Of a stretch of DNA of 29,696 nt, positions 1-7,060 are shown one piece after another. The first letter of the stretch is position 1, and each line of letters opens with the position of its first letter. The notes beneath the pieces were generated by a model. The model searched no databases. It saw only the letters and a program-made list of their open reading frames with translations, and was not told the DNA's origin. This stretch comes from a virus. The stretch spans positions 1-29,696 of the IMG/VR virus record IMGVR_UViG_3300048010_000288; one strand, 5' to 3'. A program made the position numbers and the translations under genes.

Positions 1-26
1 CTATCTCCACTTGTACCGATGTTTGA
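1..26 (+). CDS. 3' end of an upstream gene (partial, unidentified)
   Basis: Reading from base 3, the frame runs open from the window edge to a TGA at 24-26. This would overlap the start of the next gene by eight bases, the compact style seen throughout this genome. Only seven codons are visible, so no product can be named. In related phages a DNA-replication gene often lies here, but nothing in these bases shows it. The frame of the next gene is also open to the window edge, so this call is weak. Confidence 0.25.
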
Positions 27-402
27 ACACCAAAAAGAAGCCCGCACCTTCAGGGTGTTGATGGAACAACCCACTGAGCAGTTCAGTCCACAAATTGCAG
101 CCCTTCAGCAACATCTGATCTCCGAAGAGTATGAGGAGTTCTTGGAGGCTCATGCTGAATCAGTTAACTATATCCAGAACAAGCGTTCCCGTGAGCATGC
201 TCTCAAAGAGCTAGCTGACCTGGCTTATGTCTGTTACCAGTATGCAGCCGCTGCAGGCTGGGACCTAGATGAAGCACTAACCCGAGTCCATAAATCAAAC
301 CTGTCGAAGCTAGACGAGAACCTCCGTCCAATAAAGCGTGAAGACGGAAAGGTAATTAAAGGACCCAACTACCAACCTCCCTCCCTTATTGATCTCGTTT
401 GA
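19..402 (+). CDS. mazG: MazG-like nucleotide pyrophosphohydrolase
   Basis: A 127-aa all-alpha NTP pyrophosphohydrolase of the MazG/phosphoribosyl-ATP pyrophosphohydrolase type. Two acidic metal-binding motifs are visible: EEYEE at residues 36-40 and ELAD at 64-67, matching the family's ExxE...ExxD arrangement. The C-terminal stretch (SNLSKLDEN, then KREDGKVIKGPNY) is typical of phage MazG-like proteins, which hydrolyse NTPs or dNTPs to the monophosphate. In cyanophages a role in the nucleotide pool or in alarmone control has been proposed; this sequence does not say which. The frame is open upstream to the window edge, so the start at 19 is the first visible ATG rather than proven. The stop overlaps the next start as TGATG, suggesting translational coupling with the ribonucleotide reductase genes. 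Confidence 0.85.
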   Translation: MFEHQKEARTFRVLMEQPTEQFSPQIAALQQHLISEEYEEFLEAHAESVNYIQNKRSREHALKELADLAYVCYQYAAAAGWDLDEALTRVHKSNLSKLDENLRPIKREDGKVIKGPNYQPPSLIDLV

Positions 403-1793
403 TGTCTGATTTTATTGCACGTACGGGCCGGGTTCAATCCTGGCTCGATAACCCTGAATCAAAGCTCCCCGTCTCATGCACAGTCTTCGTCGTTGAAGAC
501 ACTATGGAAGGAAAGAATGGAATCGAAGCATCTTGGCGATTTGTGTCTCACGCACTTCGGAATGCCGCTGGGGTCGCTGTTCATCTTTCTAAGTTACGTC
601 CCCGAGGCGAAGAAAATGGAAAGGGTCTTGTGGCTAGCGGCCCTGTATCATTCGCCAGAATCTACAGCGTACTTAACGAGACTCTACGAAGAGGTGGCAC
701 GTACAAGAACGGAGCTTGCGTAATTCATCTAGATGCAAACCATACAGATCTAGAGGAGTTCGTAACCGTAGGGCGACATGAGCTGCCCTGGGTCAAGCGC
801 TGCATTGATGTAACCCCTGAATGGTGGAATGATCTTACCGAAGCCCTCCAAACCAAAATCCTCAAAGGTATCCAAGCCGGTGATATTTGGCTTAACAAAG
901 TCAAGTACGACAACGAAGGACGCCGTATTTATGGCAACGTTTGTCTCGAAATCTATCTCCCATCCCGTGGGACCTGCCTGCTTCAACATGTCAATCTTGG
1001 TGCCTGCCGGGTGGGAGATCTCCCTCAAGCATTTGTCGAAGGCATATCCCAGCTATGTGATCTCCATTCGAGAACTGGAGTGGGCGACACGGGAGAGTAT
1101 CTTCCCTCTGAAGAAGATCGTCAAGTGGGTCTCGGATTGTTGGGTCTGGCTAACTACCTGGCGCTTCACGGTGTCTCATACGCCGCCTTCGGCGAAGCCT
1201 TGGAAGCCGTTCGGTTCGAGACCGACCATCTGCAGTCGCCGGCTTATGTCCTCGCTGAAGAATTCAAGGCAGGTGTAGCTGCTGCCGCAAACATAGCGCG
1301 TGCCCATGGCATGGTCCGTGCATTCACCGTGGCACCTACCGCCTCCTGTTCATATCGTTATAAAGATCTCGAAGGTTTTACTACAGCCCCCGAGATCGCT
1401 CCGCCGATCAGCCGTGAAGTGGATCGTGACTCCGGCACCTTTGGTGTCGAGAGTTTTAATTATGGAAACGTAGAGATTGCCAGTGAAGTAGGTTGGGATT
1501 CATATAAGAAAGTGGTAGATGGCATCTGCGGTATCTTTGAGGATACTGGGCTATTCCACGGATATAGTTTTAATAGTTGGAGTGACGTCGTGACCTACGA
1601 TCAAGCCTTCATAAATGATTGGTTCGACTCTCCTCAGACCAGTCTTTATTATGCGCTTCAGGTCATGCCCGATACACTCCGTAAGGATGATGTCTCGGCC
1701 ATTATTGATGGTGAGGGATATGAAGATCTCTTCGGATTCAGTGACCTAGATAGCGAAATTGAGGAGATGTTCTGTTCATCCTGCGCTGAGTAA
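402..1793 (+). CDS. nrdA: Class I ribonucleotide reductase, alpha (large) subunit
   Basis: Reduces ribonucleotides to deoxyribonucleotides for phage DNA synthesis. From ATG 402 (463 aa) the key catalytic residues are present: thiyl-radical Cys181 and Glu183 in NVCLEI, the redox pair Cys26 (VSCTVF) and Cys192 (GTCLL), the tandem Tyr416-Tyr417 (SLYYAL) that carries the radical between subunits in class I enzymes, and a C-terminal CSSC (458-461) that would be recharged by thioredoxin. The PTASCS loop (about 312-317) fits the phosphate-binding loop. The protein is much shorter than E. coli NrdA (about 760 aa) and has no N-terminal ATP cone, so allosteric activity control is probably absent. The tyrosine pair and adjacent beta gene argue for class I although this cyanophage type has been annotated as class II. 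A TTG at 399 in frame is less likely than ATG 402, which overlaps the mazG stop. Confidence 0.9.
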   Translation: MSDFIARTGRVQSWLDNPESKLPVSCTVFVVEDTMEGKNGIEASWRFVSHALRNAAGVAVHLSKLRPRGEENGKGLVASGPVSFARIYSVLNETLRRGGTYKNGACVIHLDANHTDLEEFVTVGRHELPWVKRCIDVTPEWWNDLTEALQTKILKGIQAGDIWLNKVKYDNEGRRIYGNVCLEIYLPSRGTCLLQHVNLGACRVGDLPQAFVEGISQLCDLHSRTGVGDTGEYLPSEEDRQVGLGLLGLANYLALHGVSYAAFGEALEAVRFETDHLQSPAYVLAEEFKAGVAAAANIARAHGMVRAFTVAPTASCSYRYKDLEGFTTAPEIAPPISREVDRDSGTFGVESFNYGNVEIASEVGWDSYKKVVDGICGIFEDTGLFHGYSFNSWSDVVTYDQAFINDWFDSPQTSLYYALQVMPDTLRKDDVSAIIDGEGYEDLFGFSDLDSEIEEMFCSSCAE

Positions 1794-2512
1794 TGTCTGA
1801 CTATTCGAAAATCGTATCGAGGAAACGTTCCTGGACCCCTGTTGCTGTAGACAAGGGCCAGGTGAAGGAAGGAAGCGAAGACACCCTTAAGCGGTGTCTC
1901 GCTCTTCGCTGCTTAGAACTCCCCGTAAAGGAGATGCTTAAACAGGGTCTGGAAAGAGACCTGCCTGATGACCCTGGAGTCATCCCCGCCCTTATATCCA
2001 ACATGAACGATGAAGACAAGCATGATCGTGCTTTGCAGTTCATTGTTGATGTCCACGGCACTGACGAACGAGCTGAACGGGAGGCCGAAAGAATCCGCCA
2101 GGCTTGGCTCCGCGATCCGTCGCATCCAATCCTCAAAACGGCGATACTTGAGCGCTCTGTGTTCTTCGTGCTTCTCCCATTCTTCCGCTTTAACGGCGAC
2201 ATGGGTATACGAACCGTTGCCAGTGATATCAGCCGTGACGAGCAAACCCACACAGCCATCCACGCGATGGTCGCCCACGACTTGGGTGAAGTAACAACAC
2301 CCGCATTGAACAAACTCCGCAAGGCCACAGTCCACTGGGCTATGGATCTTCTCGGATCTAGTTCTGATAAATATCTCGATAAGGATTCATTGATGAAGGC
2401 ATCTGATCAGCTCTACTATCAGGGCAAAGCTGATGCTTTTGTTGATACCCGCAGGGCTCGTATGCCCGCCTTCTTCGAGGCTTCTAATGTAAACCTCCCT
2501 CAATATGGCTGA
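1793..2512 (+). CDS. nrdB: Class I ribonucleotide reductase, beta (small) subunit, tyrosine-less
   Basis: A 239-aa ferritin-like, all-helical protein that should hold the metal cofactor generating the radical for the alpha subunit. Candidate metal ligands are Glu74 and His77 (DEDKH), Glu120 (LERSVFF), Glu150 and His153 (RDEQTH), plus an N-terminal acidic residue, probably Glu42. The spacing resembles E. coli NrdB (E115/H118, E204, E238/H241). The residue four after His77, where E. coli has radical Tyr122, is Leu81, so a stable tyrosyl radical at the usual site is not possible. This resembles the tyrosine-less class Ic logic, where a metal pair stores the oxidising equivalent. The start overlaps the alpha stop as TAATG, so the subunits are probably made in step. 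The protein is shorter than bacterial NrdB (about 375 aa). Confidence 0.85.
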   Translation: MSDYSKIVSRKRSWTPVAVDKGQVKEGSEDTLKRCLALRCLELPVKEMLKQGLERDLPDDPGVIPALISNMNDEDKHDRALQFIVDVHGTDERAEREAERIRQAWLRDPSHPILKTAILERSVFFVLLPFFRFNGDMGIRTVASDISRDEQTHTAIHAMVAHDLGEVTTPALNKLRKATVHWAMDLLGSSSDKYLDKDSLMKASDQLYYQGKADAFVDTRRARMPAFFEASNVNLPQYG

Positions 2513-2681
2513 CTTCCAAGAATTCGATGTATTTAGCAAGAGTACAACTCTTGATGCATTGATTGAGGAGCTAGAGGCTATGTATCCACATTACTTACCA
2601 ACACCGAAGGATGACCAATCAGTGATCATGTATCGCGCTGGTCAGAGATCGGTTGTCGAATATATCAAAGCGAAACTTTAA
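2505..2681 (+). CDS. Small phage protein, 58 aa (Bbp19-like?)
   Basis: A 58-aa open frame starting with an ATG inside the last codons of the beta-subunit gene (8-base overlap) and ending two bases before the next gene. Seen: an acidic helical N-terminal half (LDALIEELEAMYP) and a C-terminal GQRSVVEYIK stretch. Small proteins with an R-SVV-x-I ending are common next to portal genes in podoviruses, and the motif recalls the Bbp19-like phage domain, but that is from memory. The tight spacing on both sides makes it a real gene even though it is short. Function is unknown. Confidence 0.65.
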   Translation: MADFQEFDVFSKSTTLDALIEELEAMYPHYLPTPKDDQSVIMYRAGQRSVVEYIKAKL

Positions 2682-2683
2682 TC

Positions 2684-3028
2684 ATGTGTGCATCAGCTCC
2701 TAGCGCTCCATCCATTCCAGAACCCGAGCCGTTGCCGGCACCTAAGCCGATGCCGGCTCCCAAGGCACCAGCCCCACCTCCAGTAGTTGCTCCACCTCCA
2801 GCACCTGCTCCGGTTAAGACTCCTCCACCACCGAAGCAGGCAGATGCTCCCACACCTGCACCCCCACCGACTCTTGTGCAGGGTACTGAGGAAGCTCCTG
2901 TAGTTAAAAAGAAAAAGAGCAAGCGTGCTGTTAATCAACAAAAAAGTAGAGGCACATCACTGCTAAAGATTCCTCTCAACTCCGGCGCTAAGAAGTCTGC
3001 CGGTCTAAACATTCCTACTGCTAAATAA
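2684..3028 (+). CDS. Proline-rich T7 gp7.3-like virion protein
   Basis: A 114-aa protein in three parts: an N-terminal Pro/Ala/Glu-rich stretch (residues about 5-65, with PEPEP, PAPK and PPPP runs), a Lys-rich linker (KKKKSKR, about 76-82), and a C-terminal tail with SRGTSLLKIPLN and GLNIP. The position directly before the portal and the basic, Gly-containing tail ending in an NI motif match T7 gp7.3, a small virion protein needed for tail assembly or adsorption. Only the C-terminal quarter looks comparable to T7; the proline-rich arm is likely extended and disordered. The homology is inferred from position and composition. Confidence 0.6.
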   Translation: MCASAPSAPSIPEPEPLPAPKPMPAPKAPAPPPVVAPPPAPAPVKTPPPPKQADAPTPAPPPTLVQGTEEAPVVKKKKSKRAVNQQKSRGTSLLKIPLNSGAKKSAGLNIPTAK

Positions 3029-3031
3029 GTC

Positions 3032-4669
3032 ATGAAACCCTCTGCACAAGCAAGGTATATGACCCTGACAGCGGACAGGGAGCAGTTCCTAAATGCTGGG
3101 CGTAATGCTGCCAAGCTTACTCTACCTTACCTTCTGACAGATGAGGGTTTGGCTAGTGGTGAAAAGCTGCATACGCCTTGGCAATCAGTAGGGGCTAAGG
3201 GCGTCAATGTGCTCGCAGCAAAGATGATGCTGAGCCTATTCCCCGTAAACACAACGTTCTTTAAGCTGCAAATCAACGACGCAGAACTGTCTAAGCTTCC
3301 TGAAGTGAATGACGCTATGCGTTCTGAGATTGATCTTTCCCTTTCCAAAATGGAACGGGTGATCATGCAGCACATTAGCGAGACTTCAGACCGTGTGCAA
3401 CTGCACGCTGCTATGAAGCACTTGGTGTGTTCTGGAAACGTTCTTGTTTACCAAGGAAAGAAAGCCCTTAAGTTGTTCCCTCTTGATCGCTTTGTTATTG
3501 CCCGAGATGGTGATGGCAATGTTCAGGAGATTGTTACCAAAGAGATCGTCGATAGATCTCAGCTTCCCGAAGAGTTCCAGCAAGCCAATCCTGATCGTGA
3601 CGTTAACTCCCCTGGAGAAGACGGTCCGAAGTTTGGTGTAGCAAGCAGCTCTAACAAAGGCCAATCTGATGATGCTGTCATCTTTACTCATGTCGAGTTC
3701 AAAGACGGAGCACACAAGTGGTATCAAGAGTGTGAAGGTAAGAAGATCAAAGGATCTGATTCCTCTGCACCCCTGAAGTCCACTCCCTGGATGCCCCTCC
3801 GCTTTAACGTCGTTGACGGTGAAAGCTATGGACGGGGACGAGTAGAAGAATTTATTGGTGACCTGACTTCACTAGAGACCTTGATGAAGGCTCTAGTCGA
3901 GGGATCAGCTGCAGCCGCGAAGGTTGTGTTCTTGGTCTCTCCCTCCAGTACTACTAAACCCCAATCACTTGCGACAGCTTCTAGCGGCGCGATTATCCAA
4001 GGTCGTCCTGATGACGTTGGTGTGGTTCAAGTTGGCAAGTCTGCTGATTTCTCCACCGTCCAAACGATGATCGCTGATCTCACCAAGCGACTGTCTGACG
4101 CTTTCCTCGTACTGTCTGTCCGTCAATCTGAACGGACCACAGCCGAAGAGGTGCGTGCTACACAGCAAGAACTGAACGAACAGCTTGGTGGTATCTACAG
4201 CAACCTGACAACAGAACTGCTGACCCCTTACCTGAGCCGCAAGATGTCTCAGATGAGCCGCTCAAAGGTTCTCCCTGCCCTACCTAAGGGTTTGGTGATG
4301 CCAACCGTGGTGGCTGGTCTGAATGGCATTGGCCGTGGCCAAGACCGTCAATCCCTGATGGAATTTGCTGGGACTATTGCCCAGATTATGGGGCCTGAAA
4401 TCATGGCTCAATACCTGAACCCTGATGAGTTCATCAAGCGTCTCGCTGCAGCCTCAGGCATTGAAGCCTTGGGTCTGGTGAAGGGTGCTGATCAGATGAA
4501 GCAAGAATCCGACCAAGCCAAGCAAGACGCCATGCAAGCGCAGCTAGTCAGCCAAGCCGGACAACTGGCTAAGTCTCCTATCGGGGAACAGATGACTCAA
4601 CAAATGATGCAACAACCTAATGACCAACAGCAACCCAGCCCCGAAGCGCCGCCGAGCCCGCAAGCCTGA
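3032..4669 (+). CDS. Portal (head-tail connector) protein, T7 gp8-like
   Basis: A 545-aa portal protein (T7 gp8 is 536 aa), expected to form the dodecameric ring at the capsid vertex through which DNA is packaged and ejected. Recognisable features are the N-terminal region (ADREQFLNAGRNAAKLTLPYLL), the conserved WQSVGAKGVNVLAAKMMLSLFP block at about residues 50-73, and the SERTTAEEVRATQQELNEQLGG region (about 365-387) typical of podoviral portals. The C-terminus (about 490-545) is Gln/Pro-rich and probably flexible. It is followed by a gene overlapping its last 50 bases and then by the scaffold, the standard T7-like order. No Shine-Dalgarno is seen before the ATG. Confidence 0.95.
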   Translation: MKPSAQARYMTLTADREQFLNAGRNAAKLTLPYLLTDEGLASGEKLHTPWQSVGAKGVNVLAAKMMLSLFPVNTTFFKLQINDAELSKLPEVNDAMRSEIDLSLSKMERVIMQHISETSDRVQLHAAMKHLVCSGNVLVYQGKKALKLFPLDRFVIARDGDGNVQEIVTKEIVDRSQLPEEFQQANPDRDVNSPGEDGPKFGVASSSNKGQSDDAVIFTHVEFKDGAHKWYQECEGKKIKGSDSSAPLKSTPWMPLRFNVVDGESYGRGRVEEFIGDLTSLETLMKALVEGSAAAAKVVFLVSPSSTTKPQSLATASSGAIIQGRPDDVGVVQVGKSADFSTVQTMIADLTKRLSDAFLVLSVRQSERTTAEEVRATQQELNEQLGGIYSNLTTELLTPYLSRKMSQMSRSKVLPALPKGLVMPTVVAGLNGIGRGQDRQSLMEFAGTIAQIMGPEIMAQYLNPDEFIKRLAAASGIEALGLVKGADQMKQESDQAKQDAMQAQLVSQAGQLAKSPIGEQMTQQMMQQPNDQQQPSPEAPPSPQA

Positions 4670-4877
4670 CGGCCAATTCAAAGGAGATAATCCTGCAACT
4701 CCCAATCTCAATGAGGCTTGGGAGTCTACTGATATTGAAGAGGCTCTCCCCAAGAAAGAGAACCCCTATGCCGTTAAACAGAAAGTCTCTGGTACGAGCC
4801 AGGACACTGCTGGTAAATACAGTAAGGCTAGCAAGGTAACACCCACCTTCGGCAAAGTCCACACCACCTATAACTGA
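4620..4877 (+). CDS. Small basic protein between portal and scaffold
   Basis: An 85-aa protein whose first 50 bases overlap the portal gene in another frame. Seen: an Arg/Lys-rich N-terminus (PKRRRARKPDGQFK, residues 8-21), an acidic centre (STDIEEALPKKENPY) and a Lys/Thr-rich end. The RKxDGQFKGDNPxTPxxNEA pattern recurs in proteins at this site in marine T7-like phages, as I recall, so it is probably conserved, but I know no assigned function. One base separates its stop from the scaffold ATG, so it sits in the head-assembly operon and may be a minor head or scaffold-associated protein. Confidence 0.7.
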   Translation: MTNSNPAPKRRRARKPDGQFKGDNPATPNLNEAWESTDIEEALPKKENPYAVKQKVSGTSQDTAGKYSKASKVTPTFGKVHTTYN

Positions 4878-4878
4878 T

Positions 4879-5718
4879 ATGGCTAACCGCATCACATTTG
4901 ATCCCTCTGAGGATGTCACCGACGAACAGAAGGCTGCAGAAGCTCGTGCAATGGAGCAGGGAGACCTGTTGATCAAAGCACAGGAAGAGGACAAGGCTCG
5001 TAGGTTTGAACAAGCTGATGCTGAGGGTGAAGACGTATCACTCATCGGCGGCAAGTTTAAATCACAGGACGACCTCCTAAAGGCCTACGAAGAGCTTCAA
5101 TCAAAGCTTGGTAAGTCTGAACCTGAAGAGGAAGAAGAGCCCACTGAGGAGCAGCCAGAGGCTACTGAGGAGGTTCCTGAAGAGGAGACCCCTGAGGTAG
5201 TCACTGAGGCTGTTGATTATATGACTCAGCTCGGGAAAGAGTTCAGTGAGTCCGGCAATGTCTCTGATGAGGCTGTCGAAAAGCTCTCTGCTATGGACAG
5301 CAAAGATCTCGTCCAGGCCTATCTCAAGTACAACGCCAACACCACCGCTGCTGCACTGCAACAGAATCAGGTGAACGACATCATGGCGTCTGTTGGTGGT
5401 ACCGAGGCTTACACCGAGATGATCTCGTGGGCTAGCCAGAACCTGCCCGCAGAAGAAGTCAACGACTTCAACGCTGTGACCGCTACTAATAACCCTGTGG
5501 CTATCAAGTTCGCAGTCCAGGCCCTCTCCTCCAAGTGGAAAGGTGCCGAGGGCTATGAGGCTCCACTGGTTACTGGTCGCAAATCTGCATCCAAGAGCAA
5601 GGTCTTCCGTAGCCAGGCTGAACTGAGCCGGGCCATTGCCGACCCTCGCTATCAAACTGATCCCGCATTCCGGATGGATGTGGAGGAGAAGCTGTCCCGC
5701 TCTGGCGACCTTCTCTGA
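4879..5718 (+). CDS. Capsid assembly (scaffolding) protein, T7 gp9-like
   Basis: A 279-aa acidic protein between portal and capsid genes, the T7 gene 9 position. Scaffolding proteins direct procapsid assembly and leave before DNA packaging. Seen: an IGGKFKSQDDLLKAYEELQSKL motif (about 56-77) typical of podoviral scaffolds, a long Glu-rich disordered stretch (about 80-112), and a helical C-terminal half ending in a basic, Arg-containing segment (DPRYQTDPAFRMDVEEKLSRS) of the kind that contacts the coat protein. Its stop codon provides the first base of the pairing arm that can mask the ribosome site of the next gene. Confidence 0.92.
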   Translation: MANRITFDPSEDVTDEQKAAEARAMEQGDLLIKAQEEDKARRFEQADAEGEDVSLIGGKFKSQDDLLKAYEELQSKLGKSEPEEEEEPTEEQPEATEEVPEEETPEVVTEAVDYMTQLGKEFSESGNVSDEAVEKLSAMDSKDLVQAYLKYNANTTAAALQQNQVNDIMASVGGTEAYTEMISWASQNLPAEEVNDFNAVTATNNPVAIKFAVQALSSKWKGAEGYEAPLVTGRKSASKSKVFRSQAELSRAIADPRYQTDPAFRMDVEEKLSRSGDLL

Positions 5719-5793
5719 TCTCCAAGCGTTCGTTCATCCCTAACGGGACGCATAACACTCAGTGCATGGAACGGGGCCTGAGCTTTTGGAGAT
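5718..5793 (+). promoter_or_regulatory. Putative glutamine riboswitch (Downstream-peptide / glutamine-II-like)
   Basis: The leader contains the conserved blocks of the glnA/Downstream-peptide glutamine aptamers in order: CGTTCATCC (5731-5739), GGGACGCA (5745-5752) and GGAACG (5768-5773). P1 pairs CGTTC 5731-5735 with GAACG 5769-5773; a second stem pairs TCCC 5737-5740 with GGGA 5745-5748; a third pairs CAT 5751-5753 with ATG 5766-5768, with CAC/GTG inside. An outer helix joins ATCTCC (5718-5723) to GGAGAT (5788-5793), extended by AAGC/GCTT, and contains GGAG 5788-5791, the Shine-Dalgarno of the small gene at 5798. The downstream gene is a short ORF, as expected for the Downstream-peptide class. 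Inference: glutamine binding favours the closed outer helix and turns translation off. The class assignment is from remembered consensus. Confidence 0.75.
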
Positions 5794-5797
5794 TATC

Positions 5798-5929
5798 ATG
5801 TCTGACGTTCAAATTCGTGCAGCAGTGAAAGCTCAAAAAGCTGCTGCTAAGTACTACAAGCTCACCTATCGTGGTGTTGCTTATCTCAAGAGCCCCTCTG
5901 CTTGGGCTCCTGAGCGAATCCCTGCTTGA
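5798..5929 (+). CDS. 43-aa riboswitch-controlled small protein, DUF4278-like
   Basis: A 43-aa protein with a basic, Ala-rich N-terminal helix (residues 5-18) and a KLTYRGVAY motif (21-29) that matches the signature of the small cyanobacterial DUF4278-type proteins. Its ATG lies six bases after GGAG, the clearest Shine-Dalgarno in this window, and that site can be masked by the upstream glutamine-riboswitch-like leader. In cyanobacteria short proteins controlled by nitrogen signals act as inhibitors or adaptors of nitrogen metabolism (the glutamine synthetase inactivating factors, and small PII-binding proteins). A similar role here, reprogramming host nitrogen or carbon flow during infection, is an inference. 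It lies between scaffold and psbA, within the host-derived island. Confidence 0.75.
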   Translation: MSDVQIRAAVKAQKAAAKYYKLTYRGVAYLKSPSAWAPERIPA

Positions 5930-5934
5930 TTGAT

Positions 5935-5970
5935 CGGCCCCTTGGGGTGGCCTTGTAACCCCTTTTATTT
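5935..5970 (+). terminator. Weak hairpin followed by T-rich run before psbA
   Basis: Between the small gene and psbA the bases GGCCC...GGG or, alternatively, GGGG 5944-5947 with CCCC 5959-5962 can pair, and the second is followed directly by TTTTATTT. Stems are short (4-5 bp), so this is at best a weak terminator or a structured psbA leader. PhotoRC-type RNA motifs are known upstream of psbA in marine cyanobacteria and phages, but I cannot confirm a match by eye. Confidence 0.3.
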
Positions 5971-5983
5971 ATCTTGCTTTCCT

Positions 5984-7060
5984 ATGACTGTCGCAATTAA
6001 GCAGTCTCAGGAGAATCTCTGGGACTCGTATCTTGAGTGGGTGACGTCCACAAACAACCGTCTATACGTAGGGCACTTTGGGGTGCTGATGATCCCCTCT
6101 CTGCTAACCGCAACTACCGCCTTCATAATCGCCTTCATTGCTGCCCCTCCGGTAGACATTGACGGCATCCGTGAGCCCGTCTCTGGTGCTCTCCTCTGGG
6201 GTAACAACATCATCTCTGGTGCTGTTGTCCCTTCATCAAATGCCATCGGCTTGCACTTTTATCCCATCTGGGAAGCTGCATCGCTTGACGAATGGTTATA
6301 TAACGGTGGGCCTTATCAGCTCATTGTATTTCATTTTCTCATTGGCGTTGTCTGTTATGCAGGACGCGAATGGGAGCTTTCGTATCGCCTCGGGATGAGG
6401 CCTTGGATCTTTGTTGCTTACTCCGCTCCCGTTGCTGCCGCCACGGCTGTCTTCCTTGTGTATCCGTTTGGCCAAGGTTCGTTTAGTGATGGTATGCCGC
6501 TTGGCATCTCTGGCACGTTCAATTACATGCTGGTCTTCCAGGCTGAACACAACATCCTGATGCATCCATTCCACATGCTTGGTGTGGCTGGTGTATTTGG
6601 TGGTGCTCTGTTCTCTGCCATGCATGGATCTTTGGTGACCTCCTCCCTTATCCGGGAAACCACTGAAGCGATCTCACAAAACTATGGCTACAAATTCGGA
6701 CAAGAGGAAGAGACTTACAACATCGTGGCTGCTCACGGTTATTTTGGCCGTCTTATTTTCCAGTATGCTTCCTTTAATAATTCTCGCTCTCTCCACTTCT
6801 TTCTCGCCGCTTGGCCGGTGGTAGGAATTTGGAGTGCTGCTATGGGTGTATCTACGATGGCCTTCAACTTAAATGGCTTTAACTTTAATCAGTCGATCAC
6901 ATCGTCTGAAGGACACGTAGTTAATACTTGGGCAGATATTCTTAATAGGGCTAGCCTTGGTTTCGAGGTGATGCACGAACGCAACGCTCATAACTTCCCC
7001 CTTGATTTGGCAACAGCTGACTCTAAGCCTGTTGCTCTTGTAGCCCCGTTGGTCGGATGA
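5984..7060 (+). CDS. psbA: Photosystem II reaction centre protein D1
   Basis: A full-length D1 (358 aa; cyanobacterial D1 is about 360), the thylakoid-membrane core subunit that binds P680, the manganese cluster and QB. With an offset of one from standard numbering all key residues are present: Tyr160 (YZ), His189 next to it, Asp169 and Glu188, His331, Glu332, His336, Asp341 and Ala343 (manganese ligands and processed terminus), His197 (P680), His214 and His271 (iron), and Ser263/Phe254 at the QB site. Glu129 equals position 130, the form associated with high-light D1. A 15-residue C-terminal extension remains for processing. The start is set at ATG 5984, giving the conserved N-terminus; an in-frame TTG at 5930 would add 18 unrelated residues. 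Phage D1 replaces photodamaged host D1 to keep energy flowing during infection. Its stop overlaps hli as ATGA. Confidence 0.98.
   Translation: MTVAIKQSQENLWDSYLEWVTSTNNRLYVGHFGVLMIPSLLTATTAFIIAFIAAPPVDIDGIREPVSGALLWGNNIISGAVVPSSNAIGLHFYPIWEAASLDEWLYNGGPYQLIVFHFLIGVVCYAGREWELSYRLGMRPWIFVAYSAPVAAATAVFLVYPFGQGSFSDGMPLGISGTFNYMLVFQAEHNILMHPFHMLGVAGVFGGALFSAMHGSLVTSSLIRETTEAISQNYGYKFGQEEETYNIVAAHGYFGRLIFQYASFNNSRSLHFFLAAWPVVGIWSAAMGVSTMAFNLNGFNFNQSITSSEGHVVNTWADILNRASLGFEVMHERNAHNFPLDLATADSKPVALVAPLVG

Noticed and set aside
1801-2328. Minus-strand open frames over the RNR beta gene (175 and 140 codons)
   Set aside because: They lie opposite a clearly recognised gene, have Ser/Arg-rich shadow composition and no spacing that fits a transcript.
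5101-5655. 184-codon minus-strand frame over the scaffold gene
   Set aside because: Leu/Phe-rich shadow of the Glu-rich scaffold coding region; no domain or start context.
5930-5983. Longer psbA starting at TTG 5930
   Set aside because: The 18 extra residues are encoded by the hairpin leader and do not resemble a D1 N-terminus; ATG 5984 gives the usual length and start.
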